A stretch of DNA of 7,399 bases from Methylococcaceae bacterium (GTDB taxonomy: Bacteria > Pseudomonadota > Gammaproteobacteria > Methylococcales > Methylomonadaceae): NCBI GenBank assembly GCA_947506075.1, contig CANNNN010000123.1:1-7399 (forward strand), in the 5' to 3' direction. Positions 1-5,657 of the stretch are shown here, one piece after another. The translations under genes and the position numbers were made by a program. Each line of letters opens with the position of its first letter. The first letter of the stretch is position 1. A model generated the notes under the pieces. That model made no database searches and had not been told where the DNA came from. It was given only the letters and a program-made list of their open reading frames with translations.

Positions 1-11
1 AGATTTTGATA

Positions 12-37
12 GGGTTTGCCCCAAACCTGGCAAACCC
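12..37. repeat. Perfect 9-bp inverted repeat with 8-nt loop
   Basis: GGGTTTGCC at 12-20 and GGCAAACCC at 29-37 are exact reverse complements separated by 8 nt. Neither strand has a run of T directly after the stem, so a standard intrinsic terminator is unlikely. It may be the 3' end of an element or transcript lying mostly outside the window. The structure is read directly; its function is unknown. Confidence 0.5.
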
Positions 38-54
38 ACGAAAAATTCGCTGGT

Positions 55-91
55 AGCCGTATTGCTGCGCATGGTGGCTTGATGATTTTTT
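55..91 (+). terminator. Weak terminator-like hairpin
   Basis: AGCCGT at 55-60 can pair with GTGGCT at 74-79 (four Watson-Crick pairs plus two G-U wobbles), with a small inner TGC/GCA stem. A run of six T residues lies at 86-91. The T-run starts about six bases after the stem, which is poor for an intrinsic terminator. If real, it would end a transcript entering from left of the window. Confidence 0.25.
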
Positions 92-160
92 AGGAAACTT
101 CAGCTATAAAACTGCAGCGCACAGAATTTATCGCTAGTCCAAAATAACTCAAGCCAAAAA

Positions 161-223
161 AGGAGGTCAAAACCATTATTAGTTTGGTCGACTAATCTGA
201 TGCGGTGTAGTACGCTGCATCGC
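161..223 (+). promoter_or_regulatory. Structured leader: orphan Shine-Dalgarno and two hairpins
   Basis: A near-perfect Shine-Dalgarno sequence, AGGAGGT, sits at 161-167 with no ATG or GTG at a usable distance. Two potential hairpins follow. The first is ATTAGT (178-183) with ACTAAT (191-196) around a 7-nt loop. The second is GCGGTGTAG (202-210) with CTGCATCGC (215-223) around a TACG loop, where both non-Watson-Crick positions are G-U wobbles. The block ends about 58 nt before the secretin-like gene at 282 and could be part of its 5' leader. A TATAAA at 105-110 is a possible but weak -10 element upstream. No known riboswitch family was recognised. Confidence 0.3.
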
Positions 224-281
224 TAAATCCCCTGGTCAGTTTTCAGTCGGCGCCAATAGTTACTTGTACCGGAGTTATACC

Positions 282-1067
282 TTGAAAAAAGTTTTAGTTT
301 TTATTTTCATAACCCTGCTATACAGCAGTGCTTTTTCCGAAAACACCATTCTTGAAGTCATCCCGTTAGCCAATAGACCCGCATCCGAGCTAATACCGCT
401 ACTTACTCCATTGCTAGGCAATAGCGCTCAGCTAATCGACAACGGCTCCAATTTACTGGTCAAAACCACACCTGCCCGACTGGATGAAATCAATGCTCTC
501 GTCAAGCAACTGGATGCGCAGCAAAAAAATCTGCTGATCACAGTCATTCAAAGCAGGCAGACTACCGCCGATGAACTTAATGCGGCAGTTCGAGTTCATA
601 TGAATGCTTCTGTTGACGCCCCATCAAGATTCAACAGCCCCGTCATCGGTCATATCTATCAGACTCAAGATAAGGACGCGGCTCAAAACACCCAAACTAT
701 TCGAACCCTTGAAGGTATACCAGCCCACATTAAAACGGGCAATGTTTATCCAAGACAGAATTACTCAGGTTATGGCTATCCCACAACAACCGAATACCTT
801 GAAGTGACCACCGGTTTTGACGTGATACCCAGACTGGTCGCGCAACAGGTCATCCTTAGCGTGTCACCTTGGTCGGACAGATTGAACGGCCGTGGACAGA
901 TAGAAACCCAGAATGCGCAATCAACCATCAGAATTAATCTTGGCGAGTGGGCAGAACTAGGAGGGGTCGGCGAAAATAGCAGTAGCTTGGGCAGCGCACA
1001 TGATAATACGCGCCAAACGGGCAATACCCAGATGCATATTCTGGTTAAAGTTGATCTGGTGGATTAG
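282..1067 (+). CDS. Exported secretin-like protein lacking part of the secretin core
   Basis: The product is probably a periplasmic or envelope protein of 261 aa. The TTG at 282 is chosen because GGAG at 271-274 lies 7 nt before it and translation then opens with a Lys-Lys, hydrophobic signal peptide (about residues 1-19, cleavage near AFS/EN). An in-frame TTG at 264 would add six residues but lacks a ribosome site. Residues about 24-88 resemble the short N-domains of type II/III secretins: an I-P-L-A-N-R-P-A-x-E-L-I-P-L-L opening, then T-P-A-x-L-x-E-I and V-x-Q-L-D. Residues about 142-157 and 174-230 resemble the first half of a secretin domain (TLEGIPAHIKTG; GFDVIPRL; INLGEWAELGGV). The usual VPxLGxIPxLG segment is absent, and the end (MHILVKVDLVD) resembles a closing secretin strand. 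At 261 aa it is far shorter than GspD or PilQ, so it is unlikely to form a normal gate alone. No secretion genes are visible nearby. The family assignment is by pattern; the role is unknown. Confidence 0.75.
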   Translation: MKKVLVFIFITLLYSSAFSENTILEVIPLANRPASELIPLLTPLLGNSAQLIDNGSNLLVKTTPARLDEINALVKQLDAQQKNLLITVIQSRQTTADELNAAVRVHMNASVDAPSRFNSPVIGHIYQTQDKDAAQNTQTIRTLEGIPAHIKTGNVYPRQNYSGYGYPTTTEYLEVTTGFDVIPRLVAQQVILSVSPWSDRLNGRGQIETQNAQSTIRINLGEWAELGGVGENSSSLGSAHDNTRQTGNTQMHILVKVDLVD

Positions 1068-1107
1068 GCGTTTTGTAACTAATAAAACATCACGTTGAAG
1101 ACATCCG

Positions 1108-2352
1108 CTAAATCAGCAGACTAAATGGCTCCACGGTTACTCTGTCACCCACTTTTACGCCATCACACGCTTTTGGCAATATGATATAACAACTGCTTTG
1201 ACTCATGGAACTGAGGATATTCGAGCCTTGCGCACCCCCCGAGGCAACAAAAAACGCCCCACTTTCATCTTGACTCAGAATGCCTCGCTGGTATTCCTGT
1301 CGCCCCGGGGCTTTTTTTAATGCGGTGGTAGAGGTCGCTAAAAATCTTAACCTTGTGGAAAAAGGTGCGCCGGAAAGCTGCCTGAGTGCGGGCGCTACTA
1401 TCTGCTGTAAGGTCACGACAACGGCAACCGGATTACCGGGCAAACCAAAAAAATAGCATGCCCCTATTTTTCCAAAAGCCAGCGGCTTTCCGGGTTTTAT
1501 CGCAATTTTCCAGAAATCGACTTCCCCGCAGTTGCGTAGAATTTCCTGGACATAATCGGCCTCCCCGACTGACGCGCCACCAGTGCTTATCAGCACATCA
1601 TGATTTTTGGATGCTTTAATAAAACTGTCTTCAAGCAGCTGCTTATTGTCGGGAATAATACCCAGATCAGTGACGCTATAGCCGGGGTCTGACAATAGAC
1701 CACCGAGCATCATGCGGTTGCTGTCGTATATTTTTCCTATCGCCAGCGGCTGACCTAAGGGGGTCAATTCATCGCCGGTCGAAAAATAGGCAATGTTCAA
1801 CTGCCGCTTGACAGTAACTTCAGCTACTCCAGCAGAGGCCAGTAAGCCGAGATCAACCGCCGTCAACTTTTTAGGCTGAGCTATTAAACAACTACCCAGA
1901 TTTACGTCTTCGCCGATTTCCCGAATATTTTGCAAAGCTAGCGTGTTAGCTGGGAAATGTATGCTTTGATTCTGAACCTGCACTTGTTCCTGCATGATCA
2001 CGGAATCAGCTTCTATCGGCACGACCGCACCGGTAAAAATCCTGACGCACTGACCCGCTTGCAACGGCTCCAGAAAAGGTTGTCCGGCCCAGGAGGTTCC
2101 GACCAAACTCAGCGTAAATTCTTGCCCCTGAGACCTATCGCGACTGGCAAAAGCATAACCATCCATAGCCGAGTTCCGATCAGGTGGGATATTGATCGGT
2201 GCATAAACTGATTCTGCTAACACGTGCCCCAACGCATTTTTTAGCGCGAGGGTTTCTGTGTCGCTTATCGGAATTACGGCGGCCTTAATTCTGTCCAGCG
2301 CCTCTTCCACAGACAGTAACGGTTTGGATTCAAGACTGCATGCATCGATCAT
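1108..2352 (-). CDS. moeA: Molybdopterin molybdenumtransferase MoeA
   Basis: MoeA inserts molybdenum into adenylylated molybdopterin, a late step of molybdenum cofactor synthesis in the cytoplasm. At 414 aa it matches the usual length (about 410). Visible family motifs, in order: PPDRNSAMDGYA (57-67), AGQCVRIFTGAVVP (99-112), STGDEL (191-196), GKIYDSNR (206-213), STGGASVGEADYV (256-268), IKPGKPLAFG (285-294) and FFGLPGNPVA (301-310). The Asp of the NSAMDGYA motif, the Glu of STGDEL and the Asp/Glu residues of the SVGEAD segment are the conserved acidic sites of the family, and all are kept. The ATG at 2352 overlaps the mobB stop in an ATGA arrangement and has no strong ribosome site, so translation is probably coupled to mobB. 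The gene converges on the secretin-like gene with only 40 nt between stops. Confidence 0.97.
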   Translation of the reverse strand: MIDACSLESKPLLSVEEALDRIKAAVIPISDTETLALKNALGHVLAESVYAPINIPPDRNSAMDGYAFASRDRSQGQEFTLSLVGTSWAGQPFLEPLQAGQCVRIFTGAVVPIEADSVIMQEQVQVQNQSIHFPANTLALQNIREIGEDVNLGSCLIAQPKKLTAVDLGLLASAGVAEVTVKRQLNIAYFSTGDELTPLGQPLAIGKIYDSNRMMLGGLLSDPGYSVTDLGIIPDNKQLLEDSFIKASKNHDVLISTGGASVGEADYVQEILRNCGEVDFWKIAIKPGKPLAFGKIGACYFFGLPGNPVAVVVTLQQIVAPALRQLSGAPFSTRLRFLATSTTALKKAPGRQEYQRGILSQDESGAFFVASGGAQGSNILSSMSQSSCYIILPKACDGVKVGDRVTVEPFSLLI

Positions 2353-2873
2353 AGCTTGCTCGCAATATGAGTTTGAATAAATGCGGCAACTGTTTCAGGC
2401 CGATTGAGTTCCAGTTGCGTCAAATAGCTAGGAGTCTCCAGTGCAGCATCGACAGCGATCGCAATAATGTCCGGATCATCTGGATAGAGCAGAGGCTGTG
2501 CCAGCGAGGGTCGATGCAATTCGATCTTGGGAAACTTTTCCGACTTAAACCCTTCAACCAGAATCAGGTCAAGTACAGATTGATCGAATTGCTTTAGCTG
2601 CTCATCTAATCCGGGTTCATGCTCCGAAGTCAATTCGGTAATCATCGCGCGCCGATAAGGCGATACCAACATGACAGGCGAGGCACCGGCTTCCCTCAAG
2701 CGAAAACTGTCTTTTCCCGGACGGTCAATATCAAAATCATGATGGCTATGCTTTATCAGGCCAATACGCAAACCGCATTGTTTTAAAATCGGGATTATTT
2801 GGATCAGCAATGTAGTTTTCCCTGTTCCGCTTGCGGCGACAAAACCTAAAATAGGGATTTGAGCATTCTGCAT
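2349..2873 (-). CDS. mobB: Molybdopterin-guanine dinucleotide biosynthesis adaptor MobB
   Basis: MobB is a GTP-binding P-loop protein that assists MobA in forming the guanine-dinucleotide form of molybdenum cofactor. From the ATG at 2873 the product is 174 aa, about the size of E. coli MobB. It shows the family's opening P-loop (SGTGKTT, residues 15-21), the LIKHSHHDFDIDRPGKDS segment (39-56), which is nearly as in E. coli, and the DLILVEGFK motif (102-110). The reading frame stays open to a GTG at 2909 and an ATG at 2885, adding 12 or 4 residues. None of the three starts has a good ribosome site, so 2873 is chosen because family members begin just before the P-loop. It is the first gene of a two-gene unit with moeA (4-nt overlap). 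No mobA is seen in the window. I found no convincing promoter in the divergent gap upstream. Confidence 0.93.
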   Translation of the reverse strand: MQNAQIPILGFVAASGTGKTTLLIQIIPILKQCGLRIGLIKHSHHDFDIDRPGKDSFRLREAGASPVMLVSPYRRAMITELTSEHEPGLDEQLKQFDQSVLDLILVEGFKSEKFPKIELHRPSLAQPLLYPDDPDIIAIAVDAALETPSYLTQLELNRPETVAAFIQTHIASKL

Positions 2874-3007
2874 ATCAATTAACATTAGATTGTTATCATA
2901 AGATGTCACATTCTAAGGTATTATTTACCCAAACACTATTCCGGTTCTGTTGTAACTATGAGACGTTCTTTGATGGAAATAACCAATCATTCATTCAGGA
3001 GTAAACC

Positions 3008-3487
3008 TTGATTCGAATCTATCTTCTTTTGTTGTTTTTCATTATTGTCTATTTTTCGGTACGCCGATTTTTAAAAACGCCACCGTCGGTATTGGCCGGT
3101 TACCTTAAAACTTTATTGTTGTCAGTTACCGGATTGGCCGTACTTTATTTAACGGCAACCGGACGTTTGAACTGGCTTTTTGCGCTGATAGGCGTGACCG
3201 CAGCTTTTATACTCCGTGTAATGCCGACAGCCTTACAGTACGCCCCCTTCTTACAAAAATTATGGTCAGGAAAAAAAAACTCATCCTGGCAAAACAAGCC
3301 TAACGCTAACGGCGATATGTCGATTGAAGAGGCGCACGAAGTATTAGGTTTGAAGATAGGTGCGCCGGACGCAGAAATTATTGCCGCTCATCGGAAATTG
3401 ATGCAAAAAATACACCCTGATCGCGGCGGGTCGAATTACTTGGCAGCAAAAATAAATCTGGCCAAAAAGATTTTGTTAAAACACTAA
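3008..3487 (+). CDS. Membrane-anchored J-domain protein, Tim14/Pam18 type
   Basis: This is a probable inner-membrane co-chaperone for DnaK/Hsp70, 159 aa. The TTG start at 3008 is supported by AGGAG at 2997-3001, 6 nt upstream. Residues about 3-17, 33-50 and 55-71 are hydrophobic and probably form two or three membrane spans. A short polar linker follows, then a C-terminal J-domain from about residue 104 (MSIEEAHEVLGL) with the diagnostic HPD tripeptide at 136-138. The segment AHRKLMQKIHPDRGGS (127-142) followed by YLAAKINLAKKIL (144-156) closely matches the mitochondrial import-motor J-protein Pam18/Tim14, including the short domain that stops after helix III. Unlike DnaJ or CbpA it has no Gly/Phe region or substrate-binding domain. 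That J-proteins stimulate Hsp70 ATPase is family knowledge; the client here is unknown. Only 6 nt separate its stop from nlpD, so the two are probably co-transcribed. Confidence 0.85.
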   Translation: MIRIYLLLLFFIIVYFSVRRFLKTPPSVLAGYLKTLLLSVTGLAVLYLTATGRLNWLFALIGVTAAFILRVMPTALQYAPFLQKLWSGKKNSSWQNKPNANGDMSIEEAHEVLGLKIGAPDAEIIAAHRKLMQKIHPDRGGSNYLAAKINLAKKILLKH

Positions 3488-3493
3488 GCATCC

Positions 3494-4459
3494 ATGACCT
3501 CCACTACTACAAAGTTTATTTTTATTACGCTATTTTCAACATTATTGAATGGCTGCACTACTGTCAGTCCAAACTACGCGCCTATCAGCACCAATCACCC
3601 CGACGTTACTAAAGATAAGACGCCTTCTCCGAATCAGACAAAGTATCACCAGGTAAAGAAGGGCGAAACCTTGTACGCGATAAGCCTGCTCTTTAGTCTG
3701 GATTATCGTAAATTAGCGCAATGGAACCAGCTCGCTCCTCCTTATAGGCTGGAAATAGGCCAAAACATAAAAGTTTCCGAGCCTAATACGGGAAGCAAGC
3801 CTAACAGCCCTGTAACCGGGGTTGATTCCCCCCCCAAAGTCCATCACACAGAGATATTAACAGCCAAGCCACCGGCGCAAAAAATAGACCGGCGCAAAGA
3901 GTCGTTGCACGAAACACAAATCGAAACAACAGAAAACAAAGTCATTGCCCAACAAAAAACCACTAACTCATTAAATATTTTGACTGTACAGCCGCCATAT
4001 AATTCCCGTACCAGTAACAATTCCACCGAAAAAAACGGAATTAGTTCACAAAAAAAATCAATTATTTCAATTGATAACAAAAGCATGTTAAAGTTAAACT
4101 TTAAATGGCCGATAAAAGGAAAAGTTTTAAAAGCCTTTTCTAAAACCGGTAACAAAGGCATCGATATAGACGGCGCTTTTGGGCAGGACGTAAGCGCGGC
4201 TGAAACAGGTAAAGTTGTATATAGCGGACAAGGTTTGATGGGCTACGGTCAATTACTGATTATCAAGCACAACGATGTCTATTTAAGCGCTTATGCAAAT
4301 AATAGTCAGTTGCTTGTTGCGGAAGGATATTCAGTAGAAAAAGGCCAGCTTATTGCAAAAGTTGGGCAGGCAGGATCAAATAAAACATCGCTGCATTTTG
4401 AAATCAGAAAAGACGGTAAACCGGTAAATCCACTTAATTTTTTACCGAAAAAACATTAA
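3494..4459 (+). CDS. nlpD: LysM/degenerate M23 lipoprotein NlpD (amidase activator)
   Basis: NlpD is an outer-membrane lipoprotein which, in E. coli, activates the amidase AmiC for septal peptidoglycan splitting. The 321-aa product has a signal peptide ending in a lipobox, LLNG|C (Cys21), with Thr next to the Cys, consistent with outer-membrane sorting. A LysM peptidoglycan-binding domain spans about residues 52-94 (HQVKKGETLYAIS to LEIGQNIKV). A Ser/Thr/Asn/Lys-rich linker covers about 97-200, and a C-terminal M23/LytM domain about 203-318 (FKWPIKGKV to VNPLNFLP). The peptidase metal site is broken: the HxGxD motif reads NKGID (220-224), the middle His position reads YAN (267-269) and the HxH motif reads SLH (299-301). 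It should therefore be a regulator rather than an enzyme. The ATG at 3494 has little ribosome site, suggesting coupling to the J-protein gene. rpoS follows after 38 nt, the classic gammaproteobacterial order. Confidence 0.93.
   Translation: MTSTTTKFIFITLFSTLLNGCTTVSPNYAPISTNHPDVTKDKTPSPNQTKYHQVKKGETLYAISLLFSLDYRKLAQWNQLAPPYRLEIGQNIKVSEPNTGSKPNSPVTGVDSPPKVHHTEILTAKPPAQKIDRRKESLHETQIETTENKVIAQQKTTNSLNILTVQPPYNSRTSNNSTEKNGISSQKKSIISIDNKSMLKLNFKWPIKGKVLKAFSKTGNKGIDIDGAFGQDVSAAETGKVVYSGQGLMGYGQLLIIKHNDVYLSAYANNSQLLVAEGYSVEKGQLIAKVGQAGSNKTSLHFEIRKDGKPVNPLNFLPKKH
3998..4003 (+). promoter_or_regulatory. Candidate internal rpoS promoter (-10 TATAAT)
   Basis: A perfect TATAAT lies inside the nlpD coding region, giving a predicted transcript start about 490 nt before the rpoS ATG. 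In E. coli the main rpoS promoter also lies inside nlpD, 567 nt upstream of the rpoS start. The -35 match at normal spacing is poor, and a good TTGACT at 3980-3985 is only 12 nt upstream, too close for standard sigma-70. It would therefore need an activator or be a chance match. Confidence 0.35.
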
Positions 4460-4497
4460 CACCATTTCGGCCTGGGTCGATTATTGCAGAGGTTATC

Positions 4498-5553
4498 ATG
4501 AAAGCAGAACTAGCTGAACTATTGGACGATGATGTTTGTGTATTATTTAATGACCCTTTATCCTTTGACGACGACCCCCAGACAAATTCCCCATTCGTCA
4601 GCATGAACCAAGGAAGCACAAGCCACTGGATGAAGGGTACGGAGAACTTGCACAGCGCAATGCATGGAGCCCAAATTGAAGATATTGACGAGACTCCGGC
4701 CATGGATGCACGGCAAGACAAAAGTATGGATGCAACGCGAGTTTATTTGAATGAACTGGCCCGTTCGCAACTGCTAACCGCTGAGCAGGAAAAAATTTAC
4801 GGTGCCAGAGCTTTACTGGGTGATGCTGCAGCCCGCAAAATCATGATCGAAAGTAATTTACGCCTCGTTGTCAAAATCTCCCGCCGCTATTTAAACAGAG
4901 GCTTGCCCTTACTGGATTTGATTGAAGAAGGCAACCTGGGCTTAATGCATGCTGTTGAGAAATTCGACCCCGAAAGAGGCTTTAGATTTTCAACTTATGC
5001 GACCTGGTGGATCAGGCAAACCATTGAACGAGCCATTATGAATCAGACGCGAACTATTCGTTTGCCGATTCATATTGTTAAAGAAATGAACACTTACCTT
5101 AAAGCTCAACGGCATTTGGCACAGTTACTCGATCACGAACCGAATGCCGAAGATATAGCCGAGCATCTGGACATACCGGTCAAAAAAGTTGAAAAAATGC
5201 TCAAGCTTAATGAGCGGGTTACCTCCATCGACATTCCGGGCGGCAAGGATTTTGACAAACCCTTAGTTGAGTCAATATCTGATAGTGAGAGCCTATCACC
5301 CGCTGACAAAATCCAAGAAGACGGCATTAAAGAAAATATATCCAAATGGATATTTCAACTTTCCGAAAAGCAACGCGAAGTCATCTGTCGTCGCTATGGA
5401 CTTTGCGGTTATGAAGACTCAACCCTTGAACAGGTCGCTAAAGAGCTGGGCGTAACCAGGGAGCGTGTCAGACAGATTCAAATGGATGCCTTAAAGAGAA
5501 TGAAAGAAATCCTGGAATTTAACGGTTATTCTTTTGAATCTATTTTTAACTGA
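4498..5553 (+). CDS. rpoS: RNA polymerase sigma factor RpoS (sigma-38)
   Basis: RpoS directs RNA polymerase to stationary-phase and general-stress promoters. At 351 aa it is about 20 residues longer than the E. coli protein. The ATG at 4498 follows AGAGG (4488-4492) with 5 nt spacing. Region 1.2 begins at DATRVYLNELA (78-88). Region 2 holds IESNLRLVVKISRRY (117-131), LLDLIEEGNLGL (138-149) and the region 2.3-2.4 stretch FSTYATWWIRQTIERA (164-179). Region 3 starts near IHIVKEMN (191-198); the Lys at 195 aligns with E. coli Lys173, needed for RssB recognition and turnover. Region 4 ends with the helix-turn-helix VTRERVRQIQMDALKRM (319-335). The extra length is all N-terminal: residues 1-77 include acidic clusters (LLDDD, FDDDP). 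Housekeeping RpoD is excluded by the small size and the lack of region 1.1 and the non-conserved insert. The gene is probably transcribed both from upstream of nlpD and from inside it. Confidence 0.96.
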   Translation: MKAELAELLDDDVCVLFNDPLSFDDDPQTNSPFVSMNQGSTSHWMKGTENLHSAMHGAQIEDIDETPAMDARQDKSMDATRVYLNELARSQLLTAEQEKIYGARALLGDAAARKIMIESNLRLVVKISRRYLNRGLPLLDLIEEGNLGLMHAVEKFDPERGFRFSTYATWWIRQTIERAIMNQTRTIRLPIHIVKEMNTYLKAQRHLAQLLDHEPNAEDIAEHLDIPVKKVEKMLKLNERVTSIDIPGGKDFDKPLVESISDSESLSPADKIQEDGIKENISKWIFQLSEKQREVICRRYGLCGYEDSTLEQVAKELGVTRERVRQIQMDALKRMKEILEFNGYSFESIFN

Positions 5554-5578
5554 TGCCCTGGTTAGCAACAGCAACAAT

Positions 5579-5655
5579 TGCCACAGATTCACAGATCAAA
5601 GCTATCAAATATTCAGACGCAAAAAAGTCCGTGCATAATCTGTGTATCTGCGGCA
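5579..5655. repeat. 77-bp imperfect inverted repeat (ATCTGTG type) between convergent genes
   Basis: The 18-nt arms at 5579-5596 and 5638-5655 are reverse complements at 16 of 18 positions, separated by 41 nt. Each arm contains an 8-nt internal periodicity (CACAGATT then CACAGATC on the left; ATCTGTGT then ATCTGCGG on the right). The element starts 25 nt after the rpoS stop and ends 2 nt before the stop codon of the minus-strand hydrolase gene. Repeats built from ATCTGTG/CACAGAT units are a recurring intergenic type in bacteria, as I recall it. The hairpin could also act as a two-way transcription barrier. No transposase is present. Confidence 0.6.
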
Positions 5656-5657
5656 TT

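Noticed and set aside
2..82. Open frame from the left edge ending in TGA at 80-82, possibly the tail of a truncated gene.
   Set aside because: Only 26 residues are visible, no family is recognisable, and the frame contains the inverted repeat at 12-37. It cannot be told from chance without sequence to the left.
26..82. GGCAAACC followed by GAAAA, reminiscent of the start of a class I cyclic-di-GMP riboswitch.
   Set aside because: The other conserved blocks of that riboswitch (GCAAAGCC and the GGUAGC tail) are missing.
604..807. Alternative-frame ORF inside the secretin-like gene.
   Set aside because: It overlaps entirely a gene with a signal peptide, ribosome site and recognisable domain pattern, and has no supporting feature of its own.
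1070..1088. GTTTT/AAAAC inverted repeat in the convergent gap between the secretin-like gene and moeA as a terminator.
   Set aside because: The stem is five bp and almost all A-T, with no GC-rich part, so it would be too unstable.
3980..4003. TTGACT plus TATAAT as a full sigma-70 promoter.
   Set aside because: The spacer is 12 nt, well short of the usual 16-18, so only the -10 element was kept as a candidate.
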